Below are positions 20,567 to 32,531 of a stretch of DNA of 64,000 nucleotides, piece by piece. The notes below the pieces were generated by a model. It made no database searches. It saw only the letters and a list, made by a program, of their open reading frames with translations, and was not told where the DNA came from. The stretch spans positions 6,064,001 to 6,128,000 of the forward strand of contig JAPWDM010000014.1 in the NCBI GenBank assembly GCA_035578155.1, in the 5' to 3' direction. Position 1 is the first letter of the stretch, and each line of letters starts with the position of its first letter. The position numbers and the translations under genes are program-made. This DNA comes from Brachynemurus nebulosus (Eukaryota; Arthropoda; Insecta; Neuroptera; Myrmeleontidae).

Positions 20567-21514
20567 GGGGTCTTTTACAAGTGATGTGCTAAAAAAAATC
20601 CCTTTTGTACACGTTAAGGTACATATAATTAAGTGTATCTTGAATTTTTTTTCTTTTTGTCTGGCCTTCCAACTCTTATGGCCTGTAGGCCTTTTAAATT
20701 TTGCATGTAATTCTGTAATTCAAAACGGTGTCAACGATTCAAAAAAAAAAAAACAAACTATAAGTTGGACTAAAATTTGATGCATTCTCTTTATTATGGC
20801 TTTTTTTTTTGTAAGACTATTTAGAATCACCCCATCAGACTTCATATCTTTTTTTGGCACCATTTTGAATAAAAAAGTAAGAAAAATTGCTGTTTGACTT
20901 TTCAGGCGTTCTAAAAAATCGAATTTTTTATTTTAAGGACTGAGATAATAAAGAGAATGCATCAAATTTTAGTCCAATCGTTTTTTTTTTTTAATCATTG
21001 ACACCGTTTTCTTTTTGGGCCTGTGACCTTCAATAGGCTTACAAGAGCAGAAGGCTGATCAAAAATTTAAAAAAAAAAACTATTCAAGATAAAGTAAAAG
21101 GCCCTACACTCGAACAGTTTTAATATTTATCGGTTTTTTTCAGAAATAACTTCATTTATATATAAAATATCAAAACTGTTCAAGTATTGAACGCGTTCGG
21201 GTATGGGGGCTTTTACTCTACACTTAATTAAATGTACTTTAATGTACTAAAGTATTTTTTTTGATGTCATCGAAGATGACATATTAATATCGTTGTCTGA
21301 CTGAATAATTATTGAGTTGTACATCCATATTGAATAAACGCAAGAGGGCTGTAGAGTTAACAAAAAATCACAAATTAACACTTTCACTGAGATGACATTA
21401 CTTAGTGCGTGTCAAAAACACGCATTTGATGAATTTTTTTTCATTACGATAATTTTTCCAAAAAAAAAATCCAAAAAAGTCTTTTTTTATAGCACCTCAC
21501 TTGTAAAAGACCCC
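20567..21514. mobile_element. TTAA-flanked TIR element (piggyBac-like), 948 bp
   Basis: The ends are inverted, GGGGTCTTTTACAAGTGA and TCACTTGTAAAAGACCCC, and each abuts TTAA (20563-20566, 21515-21518). Inside, a second pair of arms (about 20720-20798 and 20948-21020, around 'tgatgcattctctttatta') forms another foldback. No transposase frame. A 'gcgtgtcaaaaacacgca' palindrome near 21407 recurs near 41205. Confidence 0.7.
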
Positions 21515-21839
21515 TTAAACATAAGTTTTCAATAACCACAAAACTCTACTCTATTTCTTCGATAATTAAAAATAAGGGTTGAGTAAACGACCAAATACAG
21601 GCTTCTATTTTGGAAATCATGGATCGGAAGGAAGTCCTTCAGAGTGATCAGTTCATAACATCAATAAGTATATCTTTCATTCTTTTTGAAATTAATTAAA
21701 TATTAAAATGTTAAGCAGACAAAAAGTATTTTAAAACGCAAATGAACTTCATTGATACTAAAAATGTACTTAGTATTTTTTTTTTTTTTTTATAACATAA
21801 TAGTATGTTATACACCAAGGGACTAAAGTGTGAGTTTTA

Positions 21840-21903
21840 ATCCCGAGTGTGAAGTTTGTTGCCAGCTTTTATAGGCCCTCTGGCAACAAAACACACGAGG
21901 GAT
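21840..21903. repeat. Short foldback
   Basis: 'atcccgagtgtg', 'tttgttgccag' and then 'ctggcaacaaa', 'cacacgagggat' form an imperfect hairpin around 'cttttataggccct'. It is probably a short MITE or transposon-end relic. The stretch from here to 22460 shows nothing else. Confidence 0.5.
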
Positions 21904-22464
21904 GAAAAAAAAACACTTTATATACTATTTTTTGCAATACCGGATAATTTAAAATTATGAAAAAAAATAATATTCCATCAAGTATACTTTGGATAAAGCA
22001 ATCGAATTGCACAATACAATATAAATATTTGTCTTTATCTACAAGTTTGAATTTGTTTATTATTTTGGGACTAAAAGTGACATTTGTAGTTATTACTTTA
22101 GTATGATATTTGTAAAGCACCAGATTTTTCATGTTTTTTTTTTCTTCTTTTTTTGTTAAATATGCAACCATCCTCAACAGTTTCAAATAAATCATTCAGT
22201 GTTATGTAATCATCTTCTAGATCTTCGCTATTATTCCTTTGTGTTGGATCATTTTGTAAAAAAATTCATAGGTACATATAAAGCGTGATTTTTGGCACAG
22301 ATTGAGTTTGCGCGGTTTTTGCAGTCTCTACCAGTGGATCTGCTACAAATAATCTGACAGCCGTGCTTTTTTGTATATTATTACTATATACTCAAGATAT
22401 TGAATAAGAAAATAATTATTGTAATAATTAATATTAGAAAGGTTTACTTTGTGAAAATCCATAT

Positions 22465-22617
22465 TAAAAAACATGGGATCGTTGATTTGTCACTTTTCAC
22501 AACAAAAATCGTATAGTTGTGTTTTTCACCTGAGGATGGCGTAATGGCCGAAATCGACTCGTGTTTATACGATTTTTGTTGTGAAAAGTGACAAAGCAAC
22601 GATCCCATGTTTTTTTT
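22465..22617. repeat. Foldback element, ~50-bp arms
   Basis: The arms 'aaaaaacatgggatcgttg' and 'caacgatcccatgtttttt' continue inward through 'cacttttcacaacaaaaatc' and its complement. The loop contains 'gatggcgtaatggccgaaat'. It is close to the 3' end of SNRNP40 and may lie near its cleavage site. Confidence 0.65.
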
Positions 22618-22693
22618 AGTAATTGTAATCTTTAGTTTAACTGGAAGGCTAAAATGGAATAAACACATATGCACAAATAAATACAATAAATTA

Positions 22694-22711
22694 TTTATTA
22701 AATCGTTTATT
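22694..22711 (-). promoter_or_regulatory. Polyadenylation signals of SNRNP40
   Basis: Two AATAAA hexamers on the minus strand (22706-22711 and 22694-22699), about 29-46 nt after the TAG stop. Confidence 0.6.
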
Positions 22712-22739
22712 ATTCCTAAAATTTACATTTACAATAAAC

Positions 22740-25327
22740 CTAAAATTCGATTTCGCCCATAAATATCTGTTTGTCGCTCGAACAAGACACAATAATTGGT
22801 TCAATTTTATGAAAATCGACATCGTTAACACTGCCATTGTGTCCCGGAAGTTTATATAGAATGCGTCGTGACGTTGTGTCCCATATATACATGAACCGAT
22901 CAGCCGAACCCGCGCTCACCTTCGATCCATCCGGTGACCAGGCGCAACGTAACAAATTTTTCTCGAAATTATGTTGGTGACCTGTGAAAATTTTCACGCA
23001 ACGCTCCTGTGGCGCATACGGTCTAATATCCCATATTCGTAACGTGTTATCCATTGCATTCGATAATAAATATGATCCGTCTGGACTTAAGGAGAGACCG
23101 GTTATTGTGTCTGTGTGTCCTTTCAGTCGGTACAGGATTTCATTTTTTCGTAAATCCCAAACTTTAATGTCGTTATCAATTCCGCCGGAGATGATGTGTT
23201 CGGAGGTGTCGTTGAACGTGACGGCCGTGACTTGATACGTTGTGTTTAATGTTGACGTACAATATCGTTTACGCGCGTCCCATAGTCGCACGGTGGAATC
23301 ATCACCACCGGATACGATTAGTTGCGGTCCACGTCTTGCACCTGCAAGTAAATTTTTAATTTATTTTATCTATTCATAGAACACTAGAAGCCAACTAATA
23401 TCAAAAAAGTGTAGCTCGCTTGGAGTCATTTGTTGGTCAGTCACAGCTTTTAAGGTGGCTGTACACCGAAGGTAACATTGCTAATAACACGTGTTTTTAG
23501 CAATGTTTTTAACAATTTTTTCATATTGGTTAAATTAATGTTAATAACATTTGCTATTAACATTTGTCGACTATTTCACCCTCGACTAAATGACTGAAAT
23601 GATTCATTTTTTTTTTTTAACTGACTAAAAAGGACTAATTTAGTAACTTGATTTATTGAACTCAAAAAAATGAAATCTAAAATTAATTATTTATCTATTT
23701 GTATGATTTTTCACTTTTATGCGATTAACATATTTTGATCTTATAAAAAAAAATTAAATGTTGTCAATTAAATTCAAAACAAAACGTTGTTTTTGGAAGA
23801 GTTACATGGGTTACCGTATTTATAAATTCGATTAAAAATTTAGTCGATTAGTCGACTACTCTATACTCGATGTTTTCGATTAATGATTAACCCTTTTAAA
23901 CAAACCATATATGGTAAAAATTTTTTGTCTCAAAATGCCGAACTTTTTACAATAGATAAGGCTACAAAAAAAGAAAAAGAAAAAATCAAAAATCCCAACA
24001 TAAAAAAAGTGAACCCTAGGAATTTGCAAAAAATAAATTATACTAAATTATGTTGATAAAATTGAACATTATTTAGAATTATACCGTATTGTCACAGATA
24101 GCGGTACCTGTACCAGTGAATATATACATATAACAACATTTTGAGCCGCCATATTGCAGGACGAGTTAACTAAACTCGTCTTAATCATTTAAAGAGTTAA
24201 TTTTGTCTGAAAAACAACTTTAGTCGATGAATCGACTAACTACTCCTTGGCTCAACATCACTAGTACCTTGTAGTGATGTTGAGCCGAGGGGCAGTTAGT
24301 CGGTTAATCGACTAAAATTGTTTTTCAGACAAAATTAGTCGTTAGTCGAAAATATCGAGTAAATAGTCGACTAATCGACTAAATTTTTAGTCGAATCCAT
24401 GAATAGAGTAACCTATGTAATTCTTTCAAAAACGAGATTTTCGTTTCAATTTAATTATTAAGTTTTAATTTGTTTTTTAAAGAAAAAGATACGTCACAAC
24501 AGTGTGTTAATCACATAAAAATGAAAAATAATATAAATAGATAATTTTGTAGTTTTCATTTATTGATGTTCAATAAATAGTAGGTATAGAAGTAAATTAT
24601 TAAATTAGTCGTTCTTAATCACTTAAAAAAATTAGTCATTTTAGTCATTTAGTCGAGGGAAAATAGTCAACTAAAAAATGACTAAATGTAAAGAAAATTA
24701 GTCGACTAAACCGATTAATCGATTAATTATCCGACATCACTAGTACCTTATATCGTTTTTTACAGAACTCTTTTTTAACCCCTTATCGCATACGAAGCCA
24801 TATATGGATTCTAAGTTTTACTATTTTTTTTTTCAAAATATTAAAAATATTTTTTTTTTTTGAAGCTAATGTTAAATCCTAACTTTATACTCTTTCGAGT
24901 AACGGAACGTAATTTTGGTTGTCTTTGGTAAGTGCGGGTTGTCAAATTAATTGAAGTTATGTTCAGAGTGTCCGACCGTTAGAGTGCAATTAATTGGTGC
25001 TAATTTTATTTGTGAAAACTAAAAACAATAAAACGGTAAGTACTAAAATCAAAAATTTTCAAAACACATTCTTTATATATTCAAGAACATGGAATAGTTG
25101 TGATTCGTGTGTTTTCTTGTTTTCTTCGATTTTTGGGGCTCATTTTCAAGTTGCCATATTTGGCTTCGTATGCGAGTAATTTCTATACAATAAGACTTAA
25201 TTTTTTAGCGAATTTCCAAAACTGGAAATTCAGCTTTTACGCCAGGTGTCATGGTGCGACCTAAGCCCGAGACCATATCAGAAATATGTTTTGAGGTCCC
25301 TAGAATACGAAAATGATATTCACTAAA

Positions 25328-25363
<36 letters not shown>

Positions 25364-28300
25364 CCGCGCGATAACTCTCGAACGAAACGTTTAATGCTTA
25401 TGAAATTTTGTGTGCGAATTCGATTTTCCAAATCGTTGGATGAGTTCGTTAGCCAGACACGTCGGATGCCCAGAAGTAGGTTTTCCGGGCGTTTTTTGTC
25501 AACAAAATGAGTTTTTTGCCAGAATTAAGCAATTTTTCAAATTTTTTTTTACACTAAGCCATTGTAAAAGGTAAAACGCATAAAAAATGTTTTTATACCG
25601 TTGCTCTAAATTACTTACTTTTCGAGAAAAACTAGGAAATATGTCGTTCTCCATTTCACTCGCACTCGCATTCTTTTTTTTTCTGTCTCATTTTTTGCGA
25701 GCTAAATTCGAAAAAAGCCGCTTTATAAGTAGCGTGTCATGATTTTTTTAATCCAATTTAACGATTCGGCTATATTCTATTTCTCTGTCAGTTAAATGTT
25801 TTTATAATGTATCTCTGTTCCATTTTTTTTTACAAAAAAAATCCCGACGATATCTGTTATGTGATATGATCAGAATTTAGATTATATTTACACCTTCCTA
25901 AAATTAATAAGAGTTTGCTTCAATCGTATAAAAATTACGTTAAATCATATTCAAACAATAATATTTTTACGTAATTTTTTATCCAATTGACAATACAGTT
26001 ATGATTAGAATTGTATAATCAGAGCATTCTAATATTAAATAATTTTGCACATTCAATTTTTTTTTTTAACAAAGAAAAATTTTTTTAAATTTTGACACAT
26101 TCTTTTATGAAATTTCGATTAAGAAATATTAAAAAATTTTAAAGTGAATCATTTAAAAAGAGTTAAAAATAAATTAAAAAGGAAACATTTCTCTATTTTA
26201 ACATATTTGTAAAGAAAATTTTACAGTTTACTTACAGTTTTTTGAAAAAATGTAATAACATTTTTACATACAATAAAGATTATATTTGAACGGTAGGAAA
26301 TCCACAAATTTTTTTTTATTTCTTTAATTAATTATTAAATTTGGTTTTAGAAGAAAATCTTCGTCTAATTCGCTCCAAGCCGAAAGTATAGCCACTAATA
26401 AGGACATTCCACTGTTAAAATAAATGGAAAATATATTGAAATTTATTTAATGAAAGCCATTCATACACATTTTTAAAATATCCTTTTGAATTATATAACA
26501 AATAAAATCTGTGTAAAAAAATCTAATTGACGTGTTTTTTCTCAATTTGCTAATATTAAGTAAGGCTCGTTAATTAGGGAGTGATTGTGTTAAAATTTTA
26601 ATATAAAATATGGTAATTTTAACCCTCTTTAAAAGAACATTTCGATTTTAACAATAAAAAAATTTTAAAAAGTGTTTTCGTTTTTCCCGGATTACCAAAA
26701 ACTGTTCATAGGCATATCTGTGACTAAAGATGCCTCCCTTTCTTAAGAAAATAAAGTATTTTTAAAATTTTGTGCAAAAGAATAAAACACAATTAACGAA
26801 AAAAAAGTACGCGTTTCCATATTTTTAAGATTTTGTAGTACAAGAAAATCCTTATAAATTCATCATATCTGTTATTGCATTTACTAGCTTTTACGCAATT
26901 TAATAAACAAAAGTCTGAAAATGGACGTAGAATCTCACTGTTATTAATTATTATGTCTTAGTCTTTTGAAAAATTATTTTTTGAACTAAAATAAGAATAG
27001 GAGGAATATAAACTTAGGGGTAAACGACAGGAGTATATAAACTTTATTTTAGATTCTACGTTTATTTTTACAGAAAATCATCAAGTACCTATTATTTCTT
27101 TTTTGAATGTATAAATACAAAAAGTTCGAAATTATTTTATATTAGAATTTCAATTTTGGTCGACCCTACGGGTTGTCCCCATTTACTCTTTTCTCGTCTC
27201 TTTTGACCCCAATTTTTCATAGAGAAGAAATTATACGATTTTTGTTAATTTTTCAAAAACCACCGATATTTTTAAATTTTTTTGGATACTGCTGATAAAG
27301 TGACCATCTTCGCGTAAATTTTTAATATATTAAAGATTAGGTACTCATAAAATAAATACAAAAAAATACGGTGTGAAGTCGGAATGCGTACCTATTCATC
27401 CTTGTCTACGGTAGCACATTTTTTATTGACATAAATATTAGAAACGCAGGAAAAGAGACCAGGAATCAACATAGAAGTGGATTATGGTACGATATATTTT
27501 CTGAAAAAAGTGCTTAGGACCAAAGTTATAGAGTTCAAAGTGATGCACTTGATGATCTTGAAGCACTTGACTCTCGTGATGCACTTGACTTTGAAGTTGA
27601 CCTTGAGGTCAATTTCCAAAGTCATTTGAAAATCATTTAATATTTTTCAAAAGGAGTAGTTTACTTTTCATCCCTAAATGGTTCAAAGTATATTCGAACG
27701 AATTTCACATGCAAGATAGAAAATAAGTGATCAAGAAGTAATTTTGAAAAATACTTGCTCAATCGCAATCGGAAAAATAATAGTTAATCATATGTTGAAT
27801 TGAATTCCTAATATGATAACTATAGAGTAGCAATAAAAATTTTAAAAAATTTTGAAAATTTCTAATATAACATAAAGTTAATGTTTAACTTACAATTGGA
27901 GTGATATTAAATCTTTTCTTAACTTCTAAAATTACTTACAAAAATGTTTTCTTCTAATTTTTTCTATAAATTTGCGCCTATTTTTTCATTTCGTCAGGTT
28001 TTTATTTTTTTTATTTTAGAAAAATAACGCAACAAATCAATTTTGAAGATAGATTGAGTCAATACATAAAATTACTGCTTATAGGTACAGGATATGGTCA
28101 AAGTTCGGCAATGGCTAATCATTTTCAACTGACCTTGAAAATCGATTTCAGGGTCACTATCAAGTGCATCGCTTTAAATTCTACAAATTTGGTACTCAGC
28201 CCTTTTTTAAAAAAATATGCCGTTTCAAAAATATTTAGCTATAACTGTTTTCATCTACAGAGGTTGAATGGTGTTTTCTACCCCTAAAAAGCGTATTTAG

Positions 28301-29886
28301 CCGAAATAAAAAAACACGTATTTAATATTTTTCGCTGTTTAATAAGTATGTTAAGTTTCATTCAAATTGGCAAGTATTAGTTGGGTAGTGTTATTTGTCA
28401 GAATGTTTTGCCGATATAGTTTTTTCAATATTTCTTTGCTCGTTTTCAGAATTTGTATTTTAATTTCTACGGACAAATAACTCATTCTTTTCTTCGATTT
28501 TAGTAACTTTTATTTGCTGATGTTGACCATTAATTGATCGAAACATATCAAATATTTTTCAATGATTTTTTTAGCGAATGTCGAAAATTTTGAAAATTTT
28601 TTCACCGTTAGTAAGTTAAAGTATTTGAATTCATTAAGTAATTAAATGATGTCCACAAGAACCTTACGAACTACCATAAGTTATATGAGATCCCTAGGAC
28701 CCGTTTTTTACTGTTAGGATAAACTTTTTACTAAAATTATTTTAGATGAATAAAGGTTATGTTGTATGATTTCCGCCAGGGTTTACTGTTCCCATTATTG
28801 TAAAAAATAAACTAACCGACCGATTTTGAAAATTTTTTCACTGTTAGAGAACTAAATTATTTTAGATGGATACAACTATGCTGCACAAAGTCCGTTCGGG
28901 TTCTTGGGTTCCAAAAATATCAAAACTAATTACCCAGCCGATTTTAAAAAATCTTTTACTCTTAGAAAGCTAAACTATTTTAAATAGGTACAGTTCTTAG
29001 ATGAGATCCGCCAGTCCCCAAAATTTGGAAATTCGCTATGTTATGCAGATGCTGCGACAGGGGTATTTTCTTAATTTGACTACTAAAATAAAAGAAGTGA
29101 AAGACATTTTCAGTAAAAAAAAATTTTTTTCTTTTTCAAATTCATGCAATAAGGGGTTAAGGTACTACAATTCAACATGAAATTTTTAATGGTAATAGAT
29201 ACATAAAGAGAAACAGTTCTCAAAGAAAGGTAACTTTCGCACGATATTACATATAATACCACGTTCTGTAATGGGTACGAAAAGACACATTTTATTTTTA
29301 CCTTGTACAGTATTAACATAATTCGAGTGCCCTTTAAATTTCTTAACTCGTTGCCCGGTGGGCACATCCCATATCGCCACCGTATGATCCGTGCTACACG
29401 TGTAAATTTGTGATCCATCCGGTGAAAAGTGTAATTCCATTACGGCTCCCGTGTGACCGGTCATAACCGATATATTTTCACATTCCCCATATACCGTCCA
29501 CATAACTAAAAAAAAAAAATATAATTAAAAATTAAATTAACAAAATTATTAAGTCTTAAACCCGATACACACAAATTTTACGATCGAATCCAGACGAGGC
29601 CAGATATTTTCCATCTGGATGAAACTCAACGGTAAATATATCGCCTTCATGTCCCTCTAATAACATGATCGGAGCAAATAAATTTGATGTTCTTGGCGTA
29701 GTCTTGAAAAAAAACAGAAAATCAGAGCCCTATTCATTTTTTAGGTTAGTAAGTGATTTATAATAAACTTACAGTTGTAGCGACTGCTTTGTCTTTATTA
29801 CTGATAGCGAGTTCATTTCGGGACTTTTTTGGCACCTGGACTAAACTGTAGTCGTCCGCTTTTCTCTTATATTCATTAACTGGCAT
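22740..29886 (-). CDS. SNRNP40: U5 snRNP 40-kDa WD40 protein, four exons, complete
   Basis: Exons on the minus strand: 29886-29773, 29702-29573, 29505-29302 and 23341-22740. They total 1050 nt, giving 349 residues (the human protein is about 357). All junctions use GT/AG and keep frame. The protein starts MPVNEYKRKADDYSLVQVPK and carries seven WD40 repeats. Examples are LLEGHEGDIFTVEFHPDG, ISGGIDNDIKVWD, LLSNAMDNTLRIWD and SAGSADRFMYIWD; it ends IFMGEIEF. ARRGPQL spans the third junction exactly as in the family, which supports the long intron. Known role: a component of the U5 snRNP and U4/U6.U5 tri-snRNP that associates with PRP8 in the spliceosome. Introns 1 and 2 are 70 and 67 bp; intron 3 is 5960 bp and full of mobile elements. 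Confidence 0.92.
23565..24263. mobile_element. hAT-like element, truncated, hosting a MITE
   Basis: The right end, CAACATCACTA at 24263, matches the family at 24272-24742 and 46064-46501. The body is rich in 'agtcgactaa' motifs. The left end is missing at about 23565. A TTAA-targeted MITE splits it (23891-24196). Confidence 0.65.
23891..24196 (-). mobile_element. piggyBac-like MITE, copy 3, with paralogous empty site
   Basis: Inverted relative to 4080-4394. Flanked by TTAA (23887-23890, 24197-24200). The neighbouring hAT-like element at 24272-24742 carries the same site without the insertion (complement of 'cagacaaaattagtcgttag'), so insertion at TTAA is directly supported. Confidence 0.8.
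24272..24742. mobile_element. hAT-like non-autonomous element, 471 bp
   Basis: The ends TAGTGATGTTG and CGACATCACTA are inverted. Flanking 8-mers GTACCTTG and GTACCTTA differ at one base. The body has repeated 'tagtcgactaa' and 'taatcgatta'. It abuts the truncated relative at 23565-24263 in inverted orientation, so their adjacent ends can form a hairpin. Confidence 0.75.
24780..25180. mobile_element. MITE with inverted ends
   Basis: 'tcgcatacgaagccatatat' near the left and 'atttggcttcgtatgcga' near the right form TIRs of about 20 bp. No coding capacity. The target site is unclear. Confidence 0.55.
25207..29068 (+). mobile_element. Helentron-like element, 3.9 kb, non-autonomous
   Basis: The 5' end is AGCGAATTTCC with an 8-bp-stem hairpin (25211-25232). 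An (AT)n tract lies at about 25329-25359. Degenerate 'ttttcactgttag' units occur at 28.6-29.0 kb. The sub-terminal GGAAATTCGCTA (29027-29038) is the inverse of the start. The 3' end carries the small hairpin GCAG-ATG-CTGC followed by GACAGGGGTATTT. Sub-terminal inverted repeats, internal tandem units and insertion in a T run resemble Helentron-associated (INE-1-like) elements. The part 27165-29068 recurs inverted at 38761-40586. No Rep/helicase frame seen. Confidence 0.6.
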
Positions 29887-32236
29887 TTTCCCGTATTTTT
29901 CAACAACTGTTTACTGAGACCCCTGAGACCTGTCAAAATTGAAAGAATTATTAATCTATGGTAGGTAGTCATAATCTATGTTCAGGATTATAGAAGTACA
30001 CTAAACAAGGGGTAAAACTAAAATGTCTACCAAACTGTGCCCACTGTAATCAATGAGTGACGTAACACAGCACCATACAACGAAAACAAACGATGTATGG
30101 ACACGAATATTCCAATGTGTTAGTAATATATTTTGATGATGATATATGCAGTACGCATACATATACTATCATGGCCGACCTATGTTACCACCAGTCAACA
30201 ATTAAAAATAAATTTATTTATTTTAAGAAAGATATTCCTTTATTTTGAGAAATTTTTTATTCAATAGAATTTTTACACTTAAATACGACACATTTCATAT
30301 TTTTTTCTGTTTAAATTTCACGAGTTGATTAAAAAAACATGATTTTTATTTTGACCTGAACACGACGGCAGTCAGTAACAGACTAAGTCAGTAGTGGTGT
30401 AAATTGCTACTTACTGCAACTTTAAGATTTCACTTTTTTATACGTAGGCTTGATCTGTCTCATCTGTGACACTAAAGTTATATACATAACTGAAAACGGA
30501 GATATCAAGATGATCAAGAGCGACTAAAGGATTGTAAAGTTTTAAGAATATTACAAGTATTAAAAAGATTATTGTGCCGATTTGAAAGTATAAACTTAAT
30601 TAAGTTTCATTTTATTTTATTGCCTACGTGTTCCAGTTTTACAATCAATAGTCGTTTGTACAATGCAGTTGTAAACGTAGTAAAAAACTGACGTCATCAC
30701 CAAAAATTATGTATAAGGTTAATTGAACTTATGTTCAATGAACTGTATTGAAAAATTTATATTGAATTATGATCTGTTTTTATTTTATATTAATTACATA
30801 AACAGAGCAAAACAGAAAAAATTGAAAGATTTAACAATTATATAAATTTGCGTTGGCAACTGTCATCAAAAGAGTAAGCGTACGTGTTTTCACGCTAACA
30901 TAGTGGTCAATAAAGTGTTGAATGGTGTTATAATAGTAACCGGTGATGTGCGACGTGTAAAAACTTTCAGGTGTCAGATGTGACGATTGTAATTCAGTTA
31001 TTAAAATGAAACGTTAGTAATAATAATAGACGTTTCTATGTATTGTTTATAAATAAAATAAAATAAGTAAGTGTTGTTTAAAATAATAATTAATAATTTT
31101 CTTTTATTAATTAATAATAATTATCAATATCATCTTGATTAGTGAAATGTCAAAATTATGAATTCATAATAAAGACACGTTGGACGCTTATTCAGTCGGA
31201 TCAAGTAAGTCCAAGTGTTATGTTAACATGAATTTTATTATTTTTTTTTTTTTTTTTTGAAAATTGTTTTATATTGTATATCATTAACTGTATGATTTAT
31301 TTGTGAGTTTGTTTTATGGTTGATTTATAAAAAAACTGGCTTTTTTGTTTGTATTTTTGACCTGCAACTTTTCTGCTACAAAAGTGTAAGTTAAAAGTAA
31401 TTTTGAAATTTTATAAAAAAATTATAAAATAGCATGAGTAATGATAATATACTTATTTGAAGGATTTACTTGCGCTTGGGCTAAAGTTAAGCCCTAGTAA
31501 ATTTTGAATTTTATTTCGGATTTTTTTTTTAAACCATAAACTTACCTAAGTACCGTTAACTTTTTTTAATCAAATTAAAGGAATTTTTTTTAAAATTAAA
31601 TGTTATTTTTTTGTGATTTGGTTTGGCAGACTTTTGTTTTTGCAGACTTGAACAAATTTTTAAAATTTTTAAAATTTATACAATTAAGTATATTTATTTA
31701 TTTTTCTAAAAATTTATTCTGTCCATTATTGCCAAAAACTGCCAATAAAATTGGAATTTTAAGTGAGAAGCATTAATTTTATTTACTTTTATTTCGATAT
31801 ACACTTAATAACTTTAATCAACGTAAAACTTTCTTCCTTATTTTAAGTAAATTAAAGGTATTTTTTTATACTTTGGATTACTATCTAATTTGTCGTATTA
31901 AGCCAAAAGAGTAGATTGAATTATGTTGGGTATTAATAAAACCACACCTGTAAAAGAAGTTAAATCTGTAAAATTTTATTCGTATTCGTAGTCATTATCA
32001 TAAATGTCTATGAATTTCTTCGTAATTATACATCTAAATATTTTTTAAAATGTAGTCTGATTCAGTTAATTTTTTAGGGATTCCCACAGTCATTATTAAG
32101 TGAGATTATAATCTTAACAACATTATAAATTATATTTATAAATAAAATTTGTAATTCTTTCCGGAATTCATTGACATTATTTATAAAAAGAGAATTCGAT
32201 TGTCAATTTGCATGTTAACTTGAGTCGACATTGGTA
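29887..32236. other. Upstream region of SNRNP40, no gene seen
   Basis: AT-rich. The SNRNP40 promoter should lie just above 29886, and a minus-strand leader intron is possible. A good donor (GTAAGT at 31205) after 'ttcagtcggatcaa' could mark a first exon of a plus-strand transcript, but no coding follows that I can identify. Confidence 0.35.
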
Positions 32237-32531
32237 CAGTAGACTCTTGCTTTACGCGGGATTGTGTTACAAAAATGCTGCGTAAATCAAATCGGCGTAT
32301 ATTAATATTACAGAAGTGCTGTTTTGTTGGGAAAATACAAGTTTTTGTATTTTCATAGTAACTTATTGTTTTCAAATAGAAATGAACAATTAGAAATCAC
32401 TACCAATTGACTTTTGCGGTTATTTTTATTATGAATATTTTTTTGTGAGTGTTTTAGTCCTGTCATCGATAAAGAAGAAACTGCGTTTACAATAAATGTT
32501 GATTAAACTCTCGTAAAACGAAGGTCTACTG
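32237..32531. mobile_element. pogo/Tigger-like MITE, 295 bp
   Basis: TIRs start CAGTAGACTCTTGCTTTACG and, inverted, CAGTAGACCTTCGTTTTACG. They are flanked by TA (32235-32236, 32532-32533). No coding capacity. Confidence 0.75.

Larger units (their letters stand above)
23342..29301 (-). other. SNRNP40 intron 3, about 6 kb, transposon-filled
   Basis: Bounded by donor GTAAAA (29301 downward) and acceptor TTGCAG (ends 23342). It contains, in plus-strand order, a copy of a dispersed repeat (about 23377-23450), two hAT-like elements, a piggyBac-like MITE, a TIR repeat (24780-25180) and a Helentron-like element (25207-29068). No other gene seen. Confidence 0.8.

Noticed and set aside
22984..23235. 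Plus-strand open frame over SNRNP40 exon 4
   Set aside because: Antisense to a clearly coding WD40 exon; no domain.
25313..25510. Open frame with a YIYIYIY run
   Set aside because: Translation of an (AT)n microsatellite inside a mobile element; likewise 60694-61050.
28054..28287. 77-codon frame recurring at 39542-39775 and 63501-63734
   Set aside because: Part of the Helentron-like repeat. Copies differ at many residues and have no recognisable domain; repeat copies alone do not show coding.
30900..31210. Possible first exon of a plus-strand gene (good donor at 31205, initiator-like 'ttcagtc')
   Set aside because: No downstream coding exon could be identified; kept only as a note in the upstream region.
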